In this document: one piece after another, positions 1 through 6,782 of the stretch
Layout of the letters: every line of letters begins with the position of its first letter
Numbering within the stretch: the first letter of the stretch is position 1
NCBI GenBank assembly: GCA_002315855.1
Contig: DCIG01000024.1
Location: 1-13,251 of the forward strand
Length of the DNA: 13,251 bases
Direction of reading: 5' to 3'
From: Lentisphaeria bacterium UBA1732
GTDB taxonomy: Bacteria > Verrucomicrobiota > Lentisphaeria > Victivallales > UBA1829
The notes under the pieces: model-generated
What the model was told of the DNA's origin: nothing
Databases searched by the model: none
The model's input: the letters and a program-made list of their open reading frames with translations, nothing else
Translations under genes and position numbers: made by a program

Positions 1-320
1 TTCAGGAGGATGCAGACACTGTCTGCGGATGCGGCGGCAACGGTAACAGCTCGACCGATATAAGTTGTTCCAGTGGAACTGGAAGTCACAACCTTGTCGG
101 CGGCACTCCAGTAAACGGCATCACCGACGGCGAACTGGATTCCGGAAGCCTTGTTGATTTCAAAAACACCGGTCAGGGCAAGAGCGCCGAGTTCTCCGGC
201 TTTGATGTCGAGTCTGGCAATGCCGATCAGGCCTCCCTGAACGATAATATCACCGGCATTCACATTTTCAGAGGGACGGTAATCGAGAGCTTCGCCTTTT
301 TGAACATAACGTGCGGTCAT
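1..320 (-). CDS. Capsid decoration protein, DUF2190 family (partial, 3' end outside window)
   Basis: The reading frame starts at ATG 320-318 and runs leftward off the window edge without a stop, giving 106 residues. It begins MTARYVQKGEALDYRPS and continues with an alternating glycine, alanine and valine-rich beta pattern (NAGDIIVQGGLIGIARLDI, then FAVGDAVYW). This is the look of the DUF2190 family, small capsid cement proteins that sit on the outside of phage heads and act like lambda gpD. An AGGAG ribosome site lies 8 bases before the ATG. It follows the capsid gene by 71 bases, the place expected for a decoration protein, and is probably co-transcribed with it. The family assignment is from recognised sequence style, without a search. 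Confidence 0.75.
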   Translation of the reverse strand, partial: MTARYVQKGEALDYRPSENVNAGDIIVQGGLIGIARLDIKAGELGALALTGVFEINKASGIQFAVGDAVYWSAADKVVTSSSTGTTYIGRAVTVAAASADSVCILL

Positions 321-363
321 TATATTTTACTCCTTGTAAAAATTGATAGTTAGGTCGTAATTG

Positions 364-385
364 TCCGGGAGGTTCCCCTCCCGGA
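364..385 (-). other. Intergenic RNA hairpin with GGAA tetraloop
   Basis: A perfect 9-bp inverted repeat (TCCGGGAGG / CCTCCCGGA) is separated by four bases. In the leftward transcript the loop reads GGAA, which fits the stable GNRA class. It lies 7 bases after the capsid gene stop and 44 bases before the decoration gene start. No T-run follows it on the minus strand, so it is not a classical intrinsic terminator. An mRNA-stabilising, processing or partial-attenuation role is more likely; this is inference. Confidence 0.55.
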
Positions 386-391
386 ATTTCA

Positions 392-2461
392 TCAGTTGGC
401 AGCCCCGTTGGCTTTGACCATGCCGCGATGATCCTGCTCGCGGACACCGACATCGAAGTATACGCGGAACCACATTCCCAGCGTGTTGAAATCGGTATTG
501 CCCTGTTCAACGGTCGGTGTGCGTTTCCCCTTAAGGTAGCCGATTTCCCATGTGTCCACAGTTTTTGGATCACCGAACAGATACCAGGCACTCTGGCTGG
601 CTCCTTCGTATGCACTGTTGCCGAGATACGGGCTGGAAACCACCTGCAGATTTTCATCGGCAAGAACATTCAGTGCGGGACGGACAACCGATTCTGTTCC
701 GCTTCCTCCGGCCATGATCATTGTTGCACCGCGGGTGAGTTCCAGGGCAAGATGTTTCAACGCAGTCGGAACAAGCAGAATGCGGGGTTCGACACTGATG
801 GGCTGACCGTCGGCATCCACCTGATCGAGGAACAGCTGGATTGCTTTCTTGAGGCTGTCGCTCGAAAGTGCGGAATTCGCTCCGGTAAGCAGGTTCTTGT
901 GTCCGGTGTGGAACAGATTCTTTCCGTCAGCCTGAGTCGGATTCTTCAGCAGACGGCTGAAAAACAGCTGGTCAACCAGTCGAGCTGCACGGTTGCCCAT
1001 GGCGACCTGGACTTTCATGAACGCGCCGAGATCATCGTTGATGATCATTTTGCGGGTGAGACAGAACATTTTTCCATAGCTGTCAAGCTGGTTCTTCGCG
1101 GATTCCTCGACAACGCTTCCGCTCTTGATTTCGCCGTCGGCTCCGATAGGTTTGAGGTCGCCCACATCGGTCAGGCGGAACCGGTCAGCTTCCTTGAAGT
1201 CATTGAGGTCTCCGGTGGAACACAGCCTGGTTGCAATAACCGGCTGTGCGGCAAAAGACTGGAGCAGTTTTTTGTTCGCAACGTTGGAAAGAATGCCGGG
1301 GAGCGTAACGCTGGAGAATGCGGCGCGGATGGTATAGTTGTCGAAGCCGCGACTGTACGGAATGCCGTCGATTCGCATACATTCAATCAGCAAATCGCGC
1401 AGAGGCATATCCATATCGAGCATTCCCGCTTCCACGGAGCGTGCGCCGTATTCTTTTTCCAGCTCATCCGGCGAAATCCCGCACCGCAGACACATTGCCG
1501 CTTCCAGATTCGATTTCATGTCATCGCGTTCCGGTTCCGGCTTGACGCTGATGTTCACACTTGAGGAGGGACGTTCGGCACGGATGGTTTCAAGAACTTT
1601 TGCAGTCACGACTTCCGGTGTCCAGCCTGCGCAGATTGCATCCTTTTCGATTTCGGGGAACTCCCCGTTGCAGATGCTCTGGATGGCGGCAACGCGTTCA
1701 CGTTCCGCTTTCACTGCGGCTGCCGCATCAAGGGCAGGAGATGGAATCGCAGTTGCCCCGCTCGCCTGAATTTCGGCAATGCCGGCTTCACATTTCGTTT
1801 TCTTGTCCCTGCCGCACTTGGCTTCGGCATCGGAGTGTTCATCCGTTTTCTGTTCCCGGTCTTTGACGACAGGCGCGGAAGACGGAGTTTTTTTGTTCTG
1901 TTCCGAGTCCTTGTTTTCCTGTGCACTGGTGTTCTTTTCGGGTTCCTTGTTCATGTTTTCTCCTTCGATGTTGTTTGCCAATTCAAATTTGGCGGTTACT
2001 TTCATGGCGGTATGTTCGTCTGCGCCGACAGCTACAACGCTGATTTCACGCAGAACAGATTTTTTGATGTGGTAGAACGGTCCGTCGACTTCCTGTCCGT
2101 TCACAACCCGTTTTCCTTGAACGAGCTCTGTTTCCGTTGCATTCGCTCCGATGCTCAGCTGCCAGTCGGCACCTGCTTTACTTTGCGCAACAATGTCCAG
2201 CGCATCCTTGCTTTCGGAAATGATTTCGCCGGTCATTTCCAGCTGATTGTTTTTCACGCTGGCGGATACGATGCCGACACGCGCATCCGTTTTGTTATCA
2301 TGGTTTGTAAGCAGCGGTACTGTCTCCGGAATGGTCAGCCCGGACAGGTCTACCACAATCGGATATTTCCAGTTCGACAAGGCTATCTTGCCGCCGCTGT
2401 ACGCAATGCCGGTTACCTTCGGCTTGCTTCCCGCCGCTTCGATCAGTTTGAATTCACTCAT
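392..2461 (-). CDS. Prohead protease / scaffold / major capsid protein fusion
   Basis: This 689-residue protein joins three parts. Residues 1 to about 160 look like an HK97-type (S78/U35-like) prohead protease, with His54 in LLTNHD, Ser103 in WQLSIGA and Glu139 in LREISVVAVGAD as probable catalytic residues. Residues about 170-310 are a charged, low-complexity linker rich in Lys, Glu and Ala, with a coiled-coil-like stretch at 245-262, resembling a scaffold or delta domain. Residues about 345-689 are a major capsid protein of the kind found in known protease/capsid fusions. The protease would cleave the scaffold segment during head maturation. The ATG overlaps the portal stop as ATGA, and GGAGG lies 6 bases upstream, so translation is probably coupled. 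An internal start at residue 170 is listed separately. The domain order is clear to me; exact boundaries are estimates. Confidence 0.85.
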   Translation of the reverse strand: MSEFKLIEAAGSKPKVTGIAYSGGKIALSNWKYPIVVDLSGLTIPETVPLLTNHDNKTDARVGIVSASVKNNQLEMTGEIISESKDALDIVAQSKAGADWQLSIGANATETELVQGKRVVNGQEVDGPFYHIKKSVLREISVVAVGADEHTAMKVTAKFELANNIEGENMNKEPEKNTSAQENKDSEQNKKTPSSAPVVKDREQKTDEHSDAEAKCGRDKKTKCEAGIAEIQASGATAIPSPALDAAAAVKAERERVAAIQSICNGEFPEIEKDAICAGWTPEVVTAKVLETIRAERPSSSVNISVKPEPERDDMKSNLEAAMCLRCGISPDELEKEYGARSVEAGMLDMDMPLRDLLIECMRIDGIPYSRGFDNYTIRAAFSSVTLPGILSNVANKKLLQSFAAQPVIATRLCSTGDLNDFKEADRFRLTDVGDLKPIGADGEIKSGSVVEESAKNQLDSYGKMFCLTRKMIINDDLGAFMKVQVAMGNRAARLVDQLFFSRLLKNPTQADGKNLFHTGHKNLLTGANSALSSDSLKKAIQLFLDQVDADGQPISVEPRILLVPTALKHLALELTRGATMIMAGGSGTESVVRPALNVLADENLQVVSSPYLGNSAYEGASQSAWYLFGDPKTVDTWEIGYLKGKRTPTVEQGNTDFNTLGMWFRVYFDVGVREQDHRGMVKANGAAN
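1952..1966 (-). promoter_or_regulatory. Internal ribosome binding site and in-frame start (Met170) inside the capsid fusion gene
   Basis: GAAGGAG (1966-1960) sits 5 bases before an in-frame ATG (1954-1952). This is as good a ribosome site as those of the real genes here, and it falls just after the protease domain. Initiation would give a 520-residue product holding only the scaffold-like linker and the capsid domain. Lambda is known to make scaffold Nu3 from an internal start within gene C, so there is precedent. Use of this start is inference. Confidence 0.55.
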
Positions 2462-3897
2462 TCATCCTCCATTGGTTCTGAGCCGTCATTCGATTTCGGC
2501 TCTGTGTTCTGTGTTTGCGTGTTTTCGGAACTGATGGGAATCCCAAGCTCCCGCATGAGCTTCAGTTCCTTTGCCCGCTGGTGAAGTACGCTCATATAGT
2601 CGCGTCCGTCTTTCGCACATTCCGCTGCCAGTGTCGTGGTGTTGTTCGCCAGACGTTTCTCCTGTGCCGTCGCTTCCTTGTTCGGGTCAACATGCGGGAA
2701 TCCGTCCCAGAACCATGTGTGCTTTTCCCGGAACCGGAACACTTTCGAGGTAAGCTGATACTCCTGATACCACGCATCGAATATCCGGTTCAGCACCTCA
2801 ATTTCCCAGAATGACCGGTCAACCAGAATGCTTTTGTGGTAAATCTGATTGTCCAGTCTTCCGCTGGCATAGTTGTGTCCGCTGAAGTCGCCTGACAATG
2901 ATCCGTAGGTCGTTACGGCACATCTCGCGATTTCCGACAGAATGATCTTCACGAACTCACTGTGATTCGCCGCTGGCTGTTTCGGGTCCAGCTGTCCCAT
3001 CTTCCAGCCGGCCGGCACCGTCATCATCATGTTCCGTTCCAACGGAATACTGTCCATCGGTTCCACTTCCTCGGATTCCCCGTTCGGCGGAGCATCCGTG
3101 TACAGAATCGCCGCGAAGTCTGCCGCCGCCTCTGCCGCTGAGAGCACGGCAAGGTTGTAACGCCTCAGCTGCGCAAACAGCGGCAGAGCTGCTGTCAGTT
3201 CCGGAACACCCCGATGCAGTCCCGGTCTGTCCTGGCGGAAGATGTGAAGCATGTATTCTGCCGGAATATGAACGGCGTCCTGTCCTGCTCCATACCGCAA
3301 ATCACCGGGATGGTATTTGGTTACGCGGTAATCAACGGGATTCCCCCACTCGTCGAACGTAATGCCGTCGACAGTGTTGACATCCGTGTTCCAGGTCAGT
3401 TCTCCGGCTACCCGGTCTGCTTCCACCAGCATCAAATCGAGCTTGACTTCATGGCGTACTTTCGGATTCGTTGCCAGAACGGCAAACGCTTCTCCGTCCT
3501 GACATCGCGCGATTCGCATGGTACGGAGTTTTGCCGCAAGCCTGATTGCTTCCGCCCACTTCATGAAAGCATACTCCACTTCATCGTTGAAGTCCTCGTT
3601 TACAGTCAGCATCTGCAGGCGCGGTCCCGTTCCGATGGTATCGTTGGCAAGCATCTGAACAAGTCCTTTTGCGTATGAATTGTTGCTTACCTCATACCTT
3701 GAACGGCGCCTCAGTGTTTCACGAACGGATGCCGATGCTTCCATATCCGCAGACAGACAGTCTGCCGCGCTCCAATGCCGTGCATTGTCATGTGTTGTCT
3801 GCGCGGCATCGAATCTGGCTTTCACCATGCGTTTCGATGAAAGCTGAATCCTTGAGACTTGCTTCGGGACCGCTTTCACTTCGGTTGTTTCACTCAT
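2458..3897 (-). CDS. Phage portal protein, lambda gpB-type
   Basis: The 479-residue protein would form the dodecameric ring at the head vertex through which DNA passes and where the tail joins. Family features are visible in order: an N-terminal RSRYEVSNNSYAKGLVQ helix followed by NDTIGTGPRLQ (residues 65-95), a middle stretch with VPAGWKMGQLDPKQP and SEFVKIILSEIARC, and SGDFSGHNYASGRLDNQ, matching the conserved portal pattern with the Asn-Tyr-(Ser/Ala)-Ser-x-Arg element. The C-terminal 40 residues are polar and acidic. Length fits the lambda-type family. It lies between the gpW-like gene and the protease/capsid gene, the lambda order. The start at 3897 is the natural N-terminus; AAGGA lies 12 bases upstream, so the ribosome site is weaker than at neighbouring genes. 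The stop overlaps the next start. Confidence 0.9.
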   Translation of the reverse strand: MSETTEVKAVPKQVSRIQLSSKRMVKARFDAAQTTHDNARHWSAADCLSADMEASASVRETLRRRSRYEVSNNSYAKGLVQMLANDTIGTGPRLQMLTVNEDFNDEVEYAFMKWAEAIRLAAKLRTMRIARCQDGEAFAVLATNPKVRHEVKLDLMLVEADRVAGELTWNTDVNTVDGITFDEWGNPVDYRVTKYHPGDLRYGAGQDAVHIPAEYMLHIFRQDRPGLHRGVPELTAALPLFAQLRRYNLAVLSAAEAAADFAAILYTDAPPNGESEEVEPMDSIPLERNMMMTVPAGWKMGQLDPKQPAANHSEFVKIILSEIARCAVTTYGSLSGDFSGHNYASGRLDNQIYHKSILVDRSFWEIEVLNRIFDAWYQEYQLTSKVFRFREKHTWFWDGFPHVDPNKEATAQEKRLANNTTTLAAECAKDGRDYMSVLHQRAKELKLMRELGIPISSENTQTQNTEPKSNDGSEPMEDE

Positions 3898-3933
3898 TCT
3901 TCATTTCGTTCCTTTATGTTTTTTGCAGTCTGA

Positions 3934-3957
3934 AATTTGCCACACGTGTGGCAAATT
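3934..3957. repeat. 24-bp perfect palindrome, also present in the downstream ParB-like gene
   Basis: Each half reads AATTTGCCACAC on its own strand, giving a fully symmetric 24-bp site with CACGTG at its centre, in the 79-bp gap between the gpW-like and portal genes. A near copy with one changed base at the centre lies at 12958-12983. The central CACGTG is also the core of the bacterial parS consensus. No T-run follows directly on either strand, so a protein-binding site or dispersed palindromic repeat fits better than a terminator. Confidence 0.7.
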
Positions 3958-3976
3958 ATTTTGCGACTCTTTTTTT

Positions 3977-4192
3977 TCATGCTCCCGAATGGCGCATTTT
4001 CGTGAACTTCAGACCGCTTGTACGCGACTGCATCGCCTTTTTCGAGGCGAGGTACTTGTCCGCCGCGATTTGCTCCGACAGGGAATGCTGTTCGATTTTC
4101 TGTCCGTCTACTTCCGCAGACTTGGGACCGGATGCGTTCTGTTGAATTGCCTCCTCAAGATTTGTTGCTGAATCAATCATGATTTTCACCAT
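3977..4192 (-). CDS. Small gpW-like head-joining protein
   Basis: This protein of 67 or 71 residues contains VDGQKIEQHSLSEQIAADKY followed by LASKKA and ends GLKFTKMRHSGA. I recognise the pattern as that of short proteins found just before the portal gene in lambda-like phages; lambda gpW, 68 residues, has the same size and gene position. The role would be to plug or adapt the head after packaging. Two starts are possible. ATG at 4192 has GAGG 4 bases upstream and overlaps the methyltransferase end by 20 bases. ATG at 4180 has GGAAGG 12 bases upstream and overlaps by 8 bases. I annotate the longer form. Either way it is translationally coupled to the methyltransferase gene. The gpW assignment rests on position, length and pattern, not on alignment. 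Confidence 0.65.
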   Translation of the reverse strand: MVKIMIDSATNLEEAIQQNASGPKSAEVDGQKIEQHSLSEQIAADKYLASKKAMQSRTSGLKFTKMRHSGA

Positions 4193-6353
4193 CCTTCCTC
4201 GAAGCCTCACGTGAGGCTTTGATTTTCTTTTCCACGGCATCAATCCTTTCCCCAACCCATGCCATCACATTGACGCACATGCTGTTGCCGCAGGCTTTGT
4301 ACCTTGGGGCATCGGGGCATTCGGATTCCGGCTTGCCTTTCCATTGGATGAGGGTATGTCCATCGGGAAAACCCATCAGTCTCTCACATTCCACCGGCAG
4401 AAGTCTGCGCACAGTAGACTGCCAGCCAATGCCGGGAACTGCGCCTGCCGTAACAGTGTTCATGGGGTCTCCGTCAGCTCCCACGCCAATGCCCTGCCGG
4501 TTCATTTCATCGTGTTTCTCCGGATCGCGGGTCGCATTCCGCAGATCAAGAGGAACACATTCCTCATACGCCACGGCATGAACATCTTTGACTGTCTGTG
4601 TGTACATGACGCCATCCGTGCTGATACCAAGACCGGAACCGCCTTTCCGCTCGTCTTTTGCCATTTTGTCCCCGTCAAGGGCGACAGGGGAAACGATAAC
4701 GGTTTCGGCATTTGTCCCGCCGGCCGTTACCGTCTTGCTGGTCTCGGCTTCGGTGACGTAAAGACCTCCGTCCGGTCGATCCTTCCGTGTTCCATTGGCA
4801 TCGCAAAACGAAACATTGTACGCAACAGCGGGGATGACCTGACTCCGCACCGTGGGGAAGACTCCATCCCAGTATCCCTGCTGTTCGCCGCCCGCATCGT
4901 TTTTGATGAAACCGATAGGGGTGTCTGCCGTCATGATTAAATGAACGTTGTTGCCTCCAGTCCCGAAACGGCTTGTAATGGTGGGGGAAATCCCTTCCGA
5001 TTCCGTCACCCGGCTGTCGTTGCCATGATTCTCAAAACATATCGGCTCCTTATCTTCCATCACTGCTTTGCCGCCCTTGTAATCGGTAGCCATCAGCGTC
5101 GGTGAAATCCCTTTTTCGTGGGCTTCCACCTGCCGGATGTCGAAGCAGTCTTCGCCATCGGCCAACGGTTCAACCACGCATTGGAGCCGCCCCTTGTCCG
5201 GCATCAGCTGATTGTTTCCCGTCACTGTGAGCGTTCCCGCTACGTCTTCACCATTCCAGAACCGGATGACGGGTTGTCTTTCTTCCAAGACCATCTGGCC
5301 ACCCTGTGCTTTCTGCGGTGTCGGAATCATTGTGTCAAGCGTTTTGGCAACATCGGTCATGTGAAAACCGGAGTTCGGATTGGAACTTTTCATCGAATTG
5401 CTTCGGTCGGCATCCATCGTCCACACGCTCGGATTCACGCTGAACGTCACGATTGTCTGGTCGTTTCCCGTGGCAAGCGTGTGACTCAGGTTACAGCCGA
5501 TCAACGCGCCTTTTCCTCCAGACCCACCGCCTGCGCGCATCCGGATTGTATCTGCCGAAGCAATGCCGCCTTCAGCACCGGAGGAAGGTCCTTGCCTCTT
5601 CGTTCTGCGCGGCGGAGAATCCCCTCCGCGCATTTCTCCGTCAAATAATACTTGGGCGGGATATTCCCACGAACCAAGATATCCGACAACGAAGAGACGT
5701 CTCCGGCGCTGCGGGATTGCCCGCGGAAATTGGGAAACTCTGGTATATTGAGCGTCAAGTATGCGCCACGCCAGTCCGAAACATCCGGGGGCGGGTGAGA
5801 TGATCCCGCACTTTCTCCATCCGTCTTTTGGGACTTCGACTTCCCATCCGCAGAGCAGCGATAGAAAGCTGGCAAAATCCTCTCCCCGTGAGCTTGAAAG
5901 CACACCGGGAACATTTTCCCAGAGCGTCCAGCGTACCCCTGTGCGGTAAGCCAGTTTAACAAATTCAAGGGCGAGGTTACCCCGTGGGTCGGCGAGTCCC
6001 TTCCGCAATCCGGCGATGCTGTACGACTGGCAAGGCGTTCCCCCGACAAGCAGGTCAATTGCTCCATCATAATCCTTTGTTGTTATCTGCGTGAAATCTC
6101 CGAGATTGGGAACGGAACCGCCGTCCGGCAGTTCGGCAATCTGCTTTGCCCATGTCTCCCGCTCTTTGCGGTCTTTTTCCCCGGTCGCAGTTCCCGAAGA
6201 AAGAGGACGGAACGGTTTGGTCGCTCCGAATTTCTGTTGAAGTACAGCGGATGGAAAAGGTTCTACCTCGGCGAAGAATTTCGCCTTCCAGCCAAGCTGT
6301 TTCCATGCGAGGCTTGCCGCTTCCACTCCGCTGCAGATGCTTCCGTAATTCAT
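4173..6353 (-). CDS. C5-cytosine DNA methyltransferase with very long target-recognition region
   Basis: This 726-residue enzyme would transfer a methyl group from S-adenosylmethionine to cytosine C5 in DNA, probably protecting phage DNA from host restriction. Motifs are in order: I, YGSICSGVEAASLAW (3-17); IV, GGTPCQSYS with catalytic Cys108; VI, WENVPG (145-150); VIII, QRRRRLFVVG (215-224); IX, RRLLPVECERLMGFP (649-663); X, RYKACGNSM (684-692). Usual family members are 300-450 residues; the excess is a roughly 400-residue segment between VIII and IX made of imperfect repeats (see findings). No restriction endonuclease gene is next to it, so it is probably an orphan enzyme. The start at 6353 is chosen because motif I begins at residue 3 and AGGA lies 8 bases upstream; the frame stays open upstream but looks non-coding. 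It leads the leftward operon. Confidence 0.92.
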   Translation of the reverse strand: MNYGSICSGVEAASLAWKQLGWKAKFFAEVEPFPSAVLQQKFGATKPFRPLSSGTATGEKDRKERETWAKQIAELPDGGSVPNLGDFTQITTKDYDGAIDLLVGGTPCQSYSIAGLRKGLADPRGNLALEFVKLAYRTGVRWTLWENVPGVLSSSRGEDFASFLSLLCGWEVEVPKDGWRKCGIISPAPGCFGLAWRILDAQYTRVSQFPRAIPQRRRRLFVVGYLGSWEYPAQVLFDGEMRGGDSPPRRTKRQGPSSGAEGGIASADTIRMRAGGGSGGKGALIGCNLSHTLATGNDQTIVTFSVNPSVWTMDADRSNSMKSSNPNSGFHMTDVAKTLDTMIPTPQKAQGGQMVLEERQPVIRFWNGEDVAGTLTVTGNNQLMPDKGRLQCVVEPLADGEDCFDIRQVEAHEKGISPTLMATDYKGGKAVMEDKEPICFENHGNDSRVTESEGISPTITSRFGTGGNNVHLIMTADTPIGFIKNDAGGEQQGYWDGVFPTVRSQVIPAVAYNVSFCDANGTRKDRPDGGLYVTEAETSKTVTAGGTNAETVIVSPVALDGDKMAKDERKGGSGLGISTDGVMYTQTVKDVHAVAYEECVPLDLRNATRDPEKHDEMNRQGIGVGADGDPMNTVTAGAVPGIGWQSTVRRLLPVECERLMGFPDGHTLIQWKGKPESECPDAPRYKACGNSMCVNVMAWVGERIDAVEKKIKASREASRKDGENHD

Positions 6354-6509
6354 TGTCTGTTTCCTGTTTTTTTTGCCATATAGTTTATTTGAACTGTTTT
6401 TAAATGTGAAGATTTTATTCGAACGGCAAGGTGGTTCAGTCAGACATAAAACCAACGGCATTCTGAAGAACTGCAATGTATTTTATCTGATTCCCTCTGC
6501 GGGTGACAT

Positions 6510-6529
6510 CATTACAGTAATGTACAGTA
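6510..6529. promoter_or_regulatory. Candidate operator: 13-bp palindrome plus tandem TACAGTA
   Basis: CATTACAGTAATG (6510-6522) is symmetric around its central A, and TACAGTA recurs exactly 10 bp later (6513-6519 and 6523-6529), about one helical turn apart. On the minus strand the second copy overlaps TATACT (6531-6526), a possible -10 box for the leftward operon, though no good -35 box is visible. A binding site for a phage regulator is plausible but unproven. Confidence 0.35.
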
Positions 6530-6580
6530 TAATAAGAGCACCGTGGAATTTTGTGATTGCTCGAAAAAAAACTCTCCACT

Positions 6581-6622
6581 ATGTATATTCACCTTTTTCA
6601 TCGAAAAAATGCTTTAAAAACA
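6581..6622 (-). repeat. 42-bp outward-facing repeat, left copy
   Basis: Read on the minus strand it begins TGTTTTTAAAGCATTTTTTC and ends GGTGAATATACAT, matching the right copy (10759-10800) at 38 of 42 positions with no gaps; the four differences form one block in the middle. It lies 228 bases upstream of the methyltransferase and points at it. It is a candidate shared promoter or operator for the two divergent operons. The end holds TGAATATACA, an imperfect dyad, and the TATACA inside it could serve as a -10 box. Confidence 0.75.
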
Positions 6623-6681
6623 GAAAATTTTTAAAAAAATGATAAAATAATCAGCAAATTATCGCAGAAAGAAAATATGTT

Positions 6682-6693
6682 CCGTATATTCAC
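6682..6693 (-). repeat. Partial third match to the 42-bp repeat end
   Basis: CCGTATATTCAC on the plus strand repeats the GTATATTCAC end of the left 42-bp copy in the same orientation, about 100 bp away, and is followed by a similar pyrimidine-rich stretch. The rest of the 42-bp element is not conserved. It could be a second operator for the same regulator, or chance in AT-rich DNA. Confidence 0.3.
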
Positions 6694-6711
6694 TCTTCTT
6701 TCGCCAAATGG

Positions 6712-6740
6712 AAAAAAAAAAGCGGGCATGGATGCCCGCT
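6712..6740 (-). terminator. Rho-independent terminator of the repressor gene
   Basis: In the leftward transcript a perfect 9-bp stem (AGCGGGCAT / ATGCCCGCT) with a two-base spacer as written (the real loop must be larger) is followed directly by a run of nine or more T. It starts 42 bases after the repressor stop and should insulate the methyltransferase operon from repressor transcription. Confidence 0.9.
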
Positions 6741-6782
6741 TAATACTTTTATGATGGTAGAATCAGCTAAAATGGATTGAAT

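Larger units (their letters stand above)
6354..6711. other. AT-rich non-coding control region upstream of the leftward operon
   Basis: This region between the methyltransferase start and the repressor terminator holds no gene I can support; the open frames in it are low-complexity. It carries the 42-bp repeat (6581-6622), a partial third match (6682-6693), and a TACAGTA tandem site (6510-6529). It should hold the promoter for the leftward methyltransferase and head operon, with a leader of up to about 200 bases. I see no sigma-70 promoter with both hexamers convincing. Confidence 0.6.

Noticed and set aside
428..1564. Long plus-strand open frame of 378 codons opposite the capsid gene
   Set aside because: It is antisense to a clearly recognised protease/capsid fusion, has unlike-protein composition (many Cys, His, Phe, Arg) and no ribosome site; it is a shadow frame.
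3934..3976. The palindrome before the portal gene as an intrinsic terminator
   Set aside because: No T-run directly follows the stem on the minus strand, and termination here would cut off the portal and capsid genes.
6354..6476. N-terminal extension of the methyltransferase frame (41 codons)
   Set aside because: Motif I begins two residues after the chosen Met, with a good ribosome site; the extension has no protein-like character.
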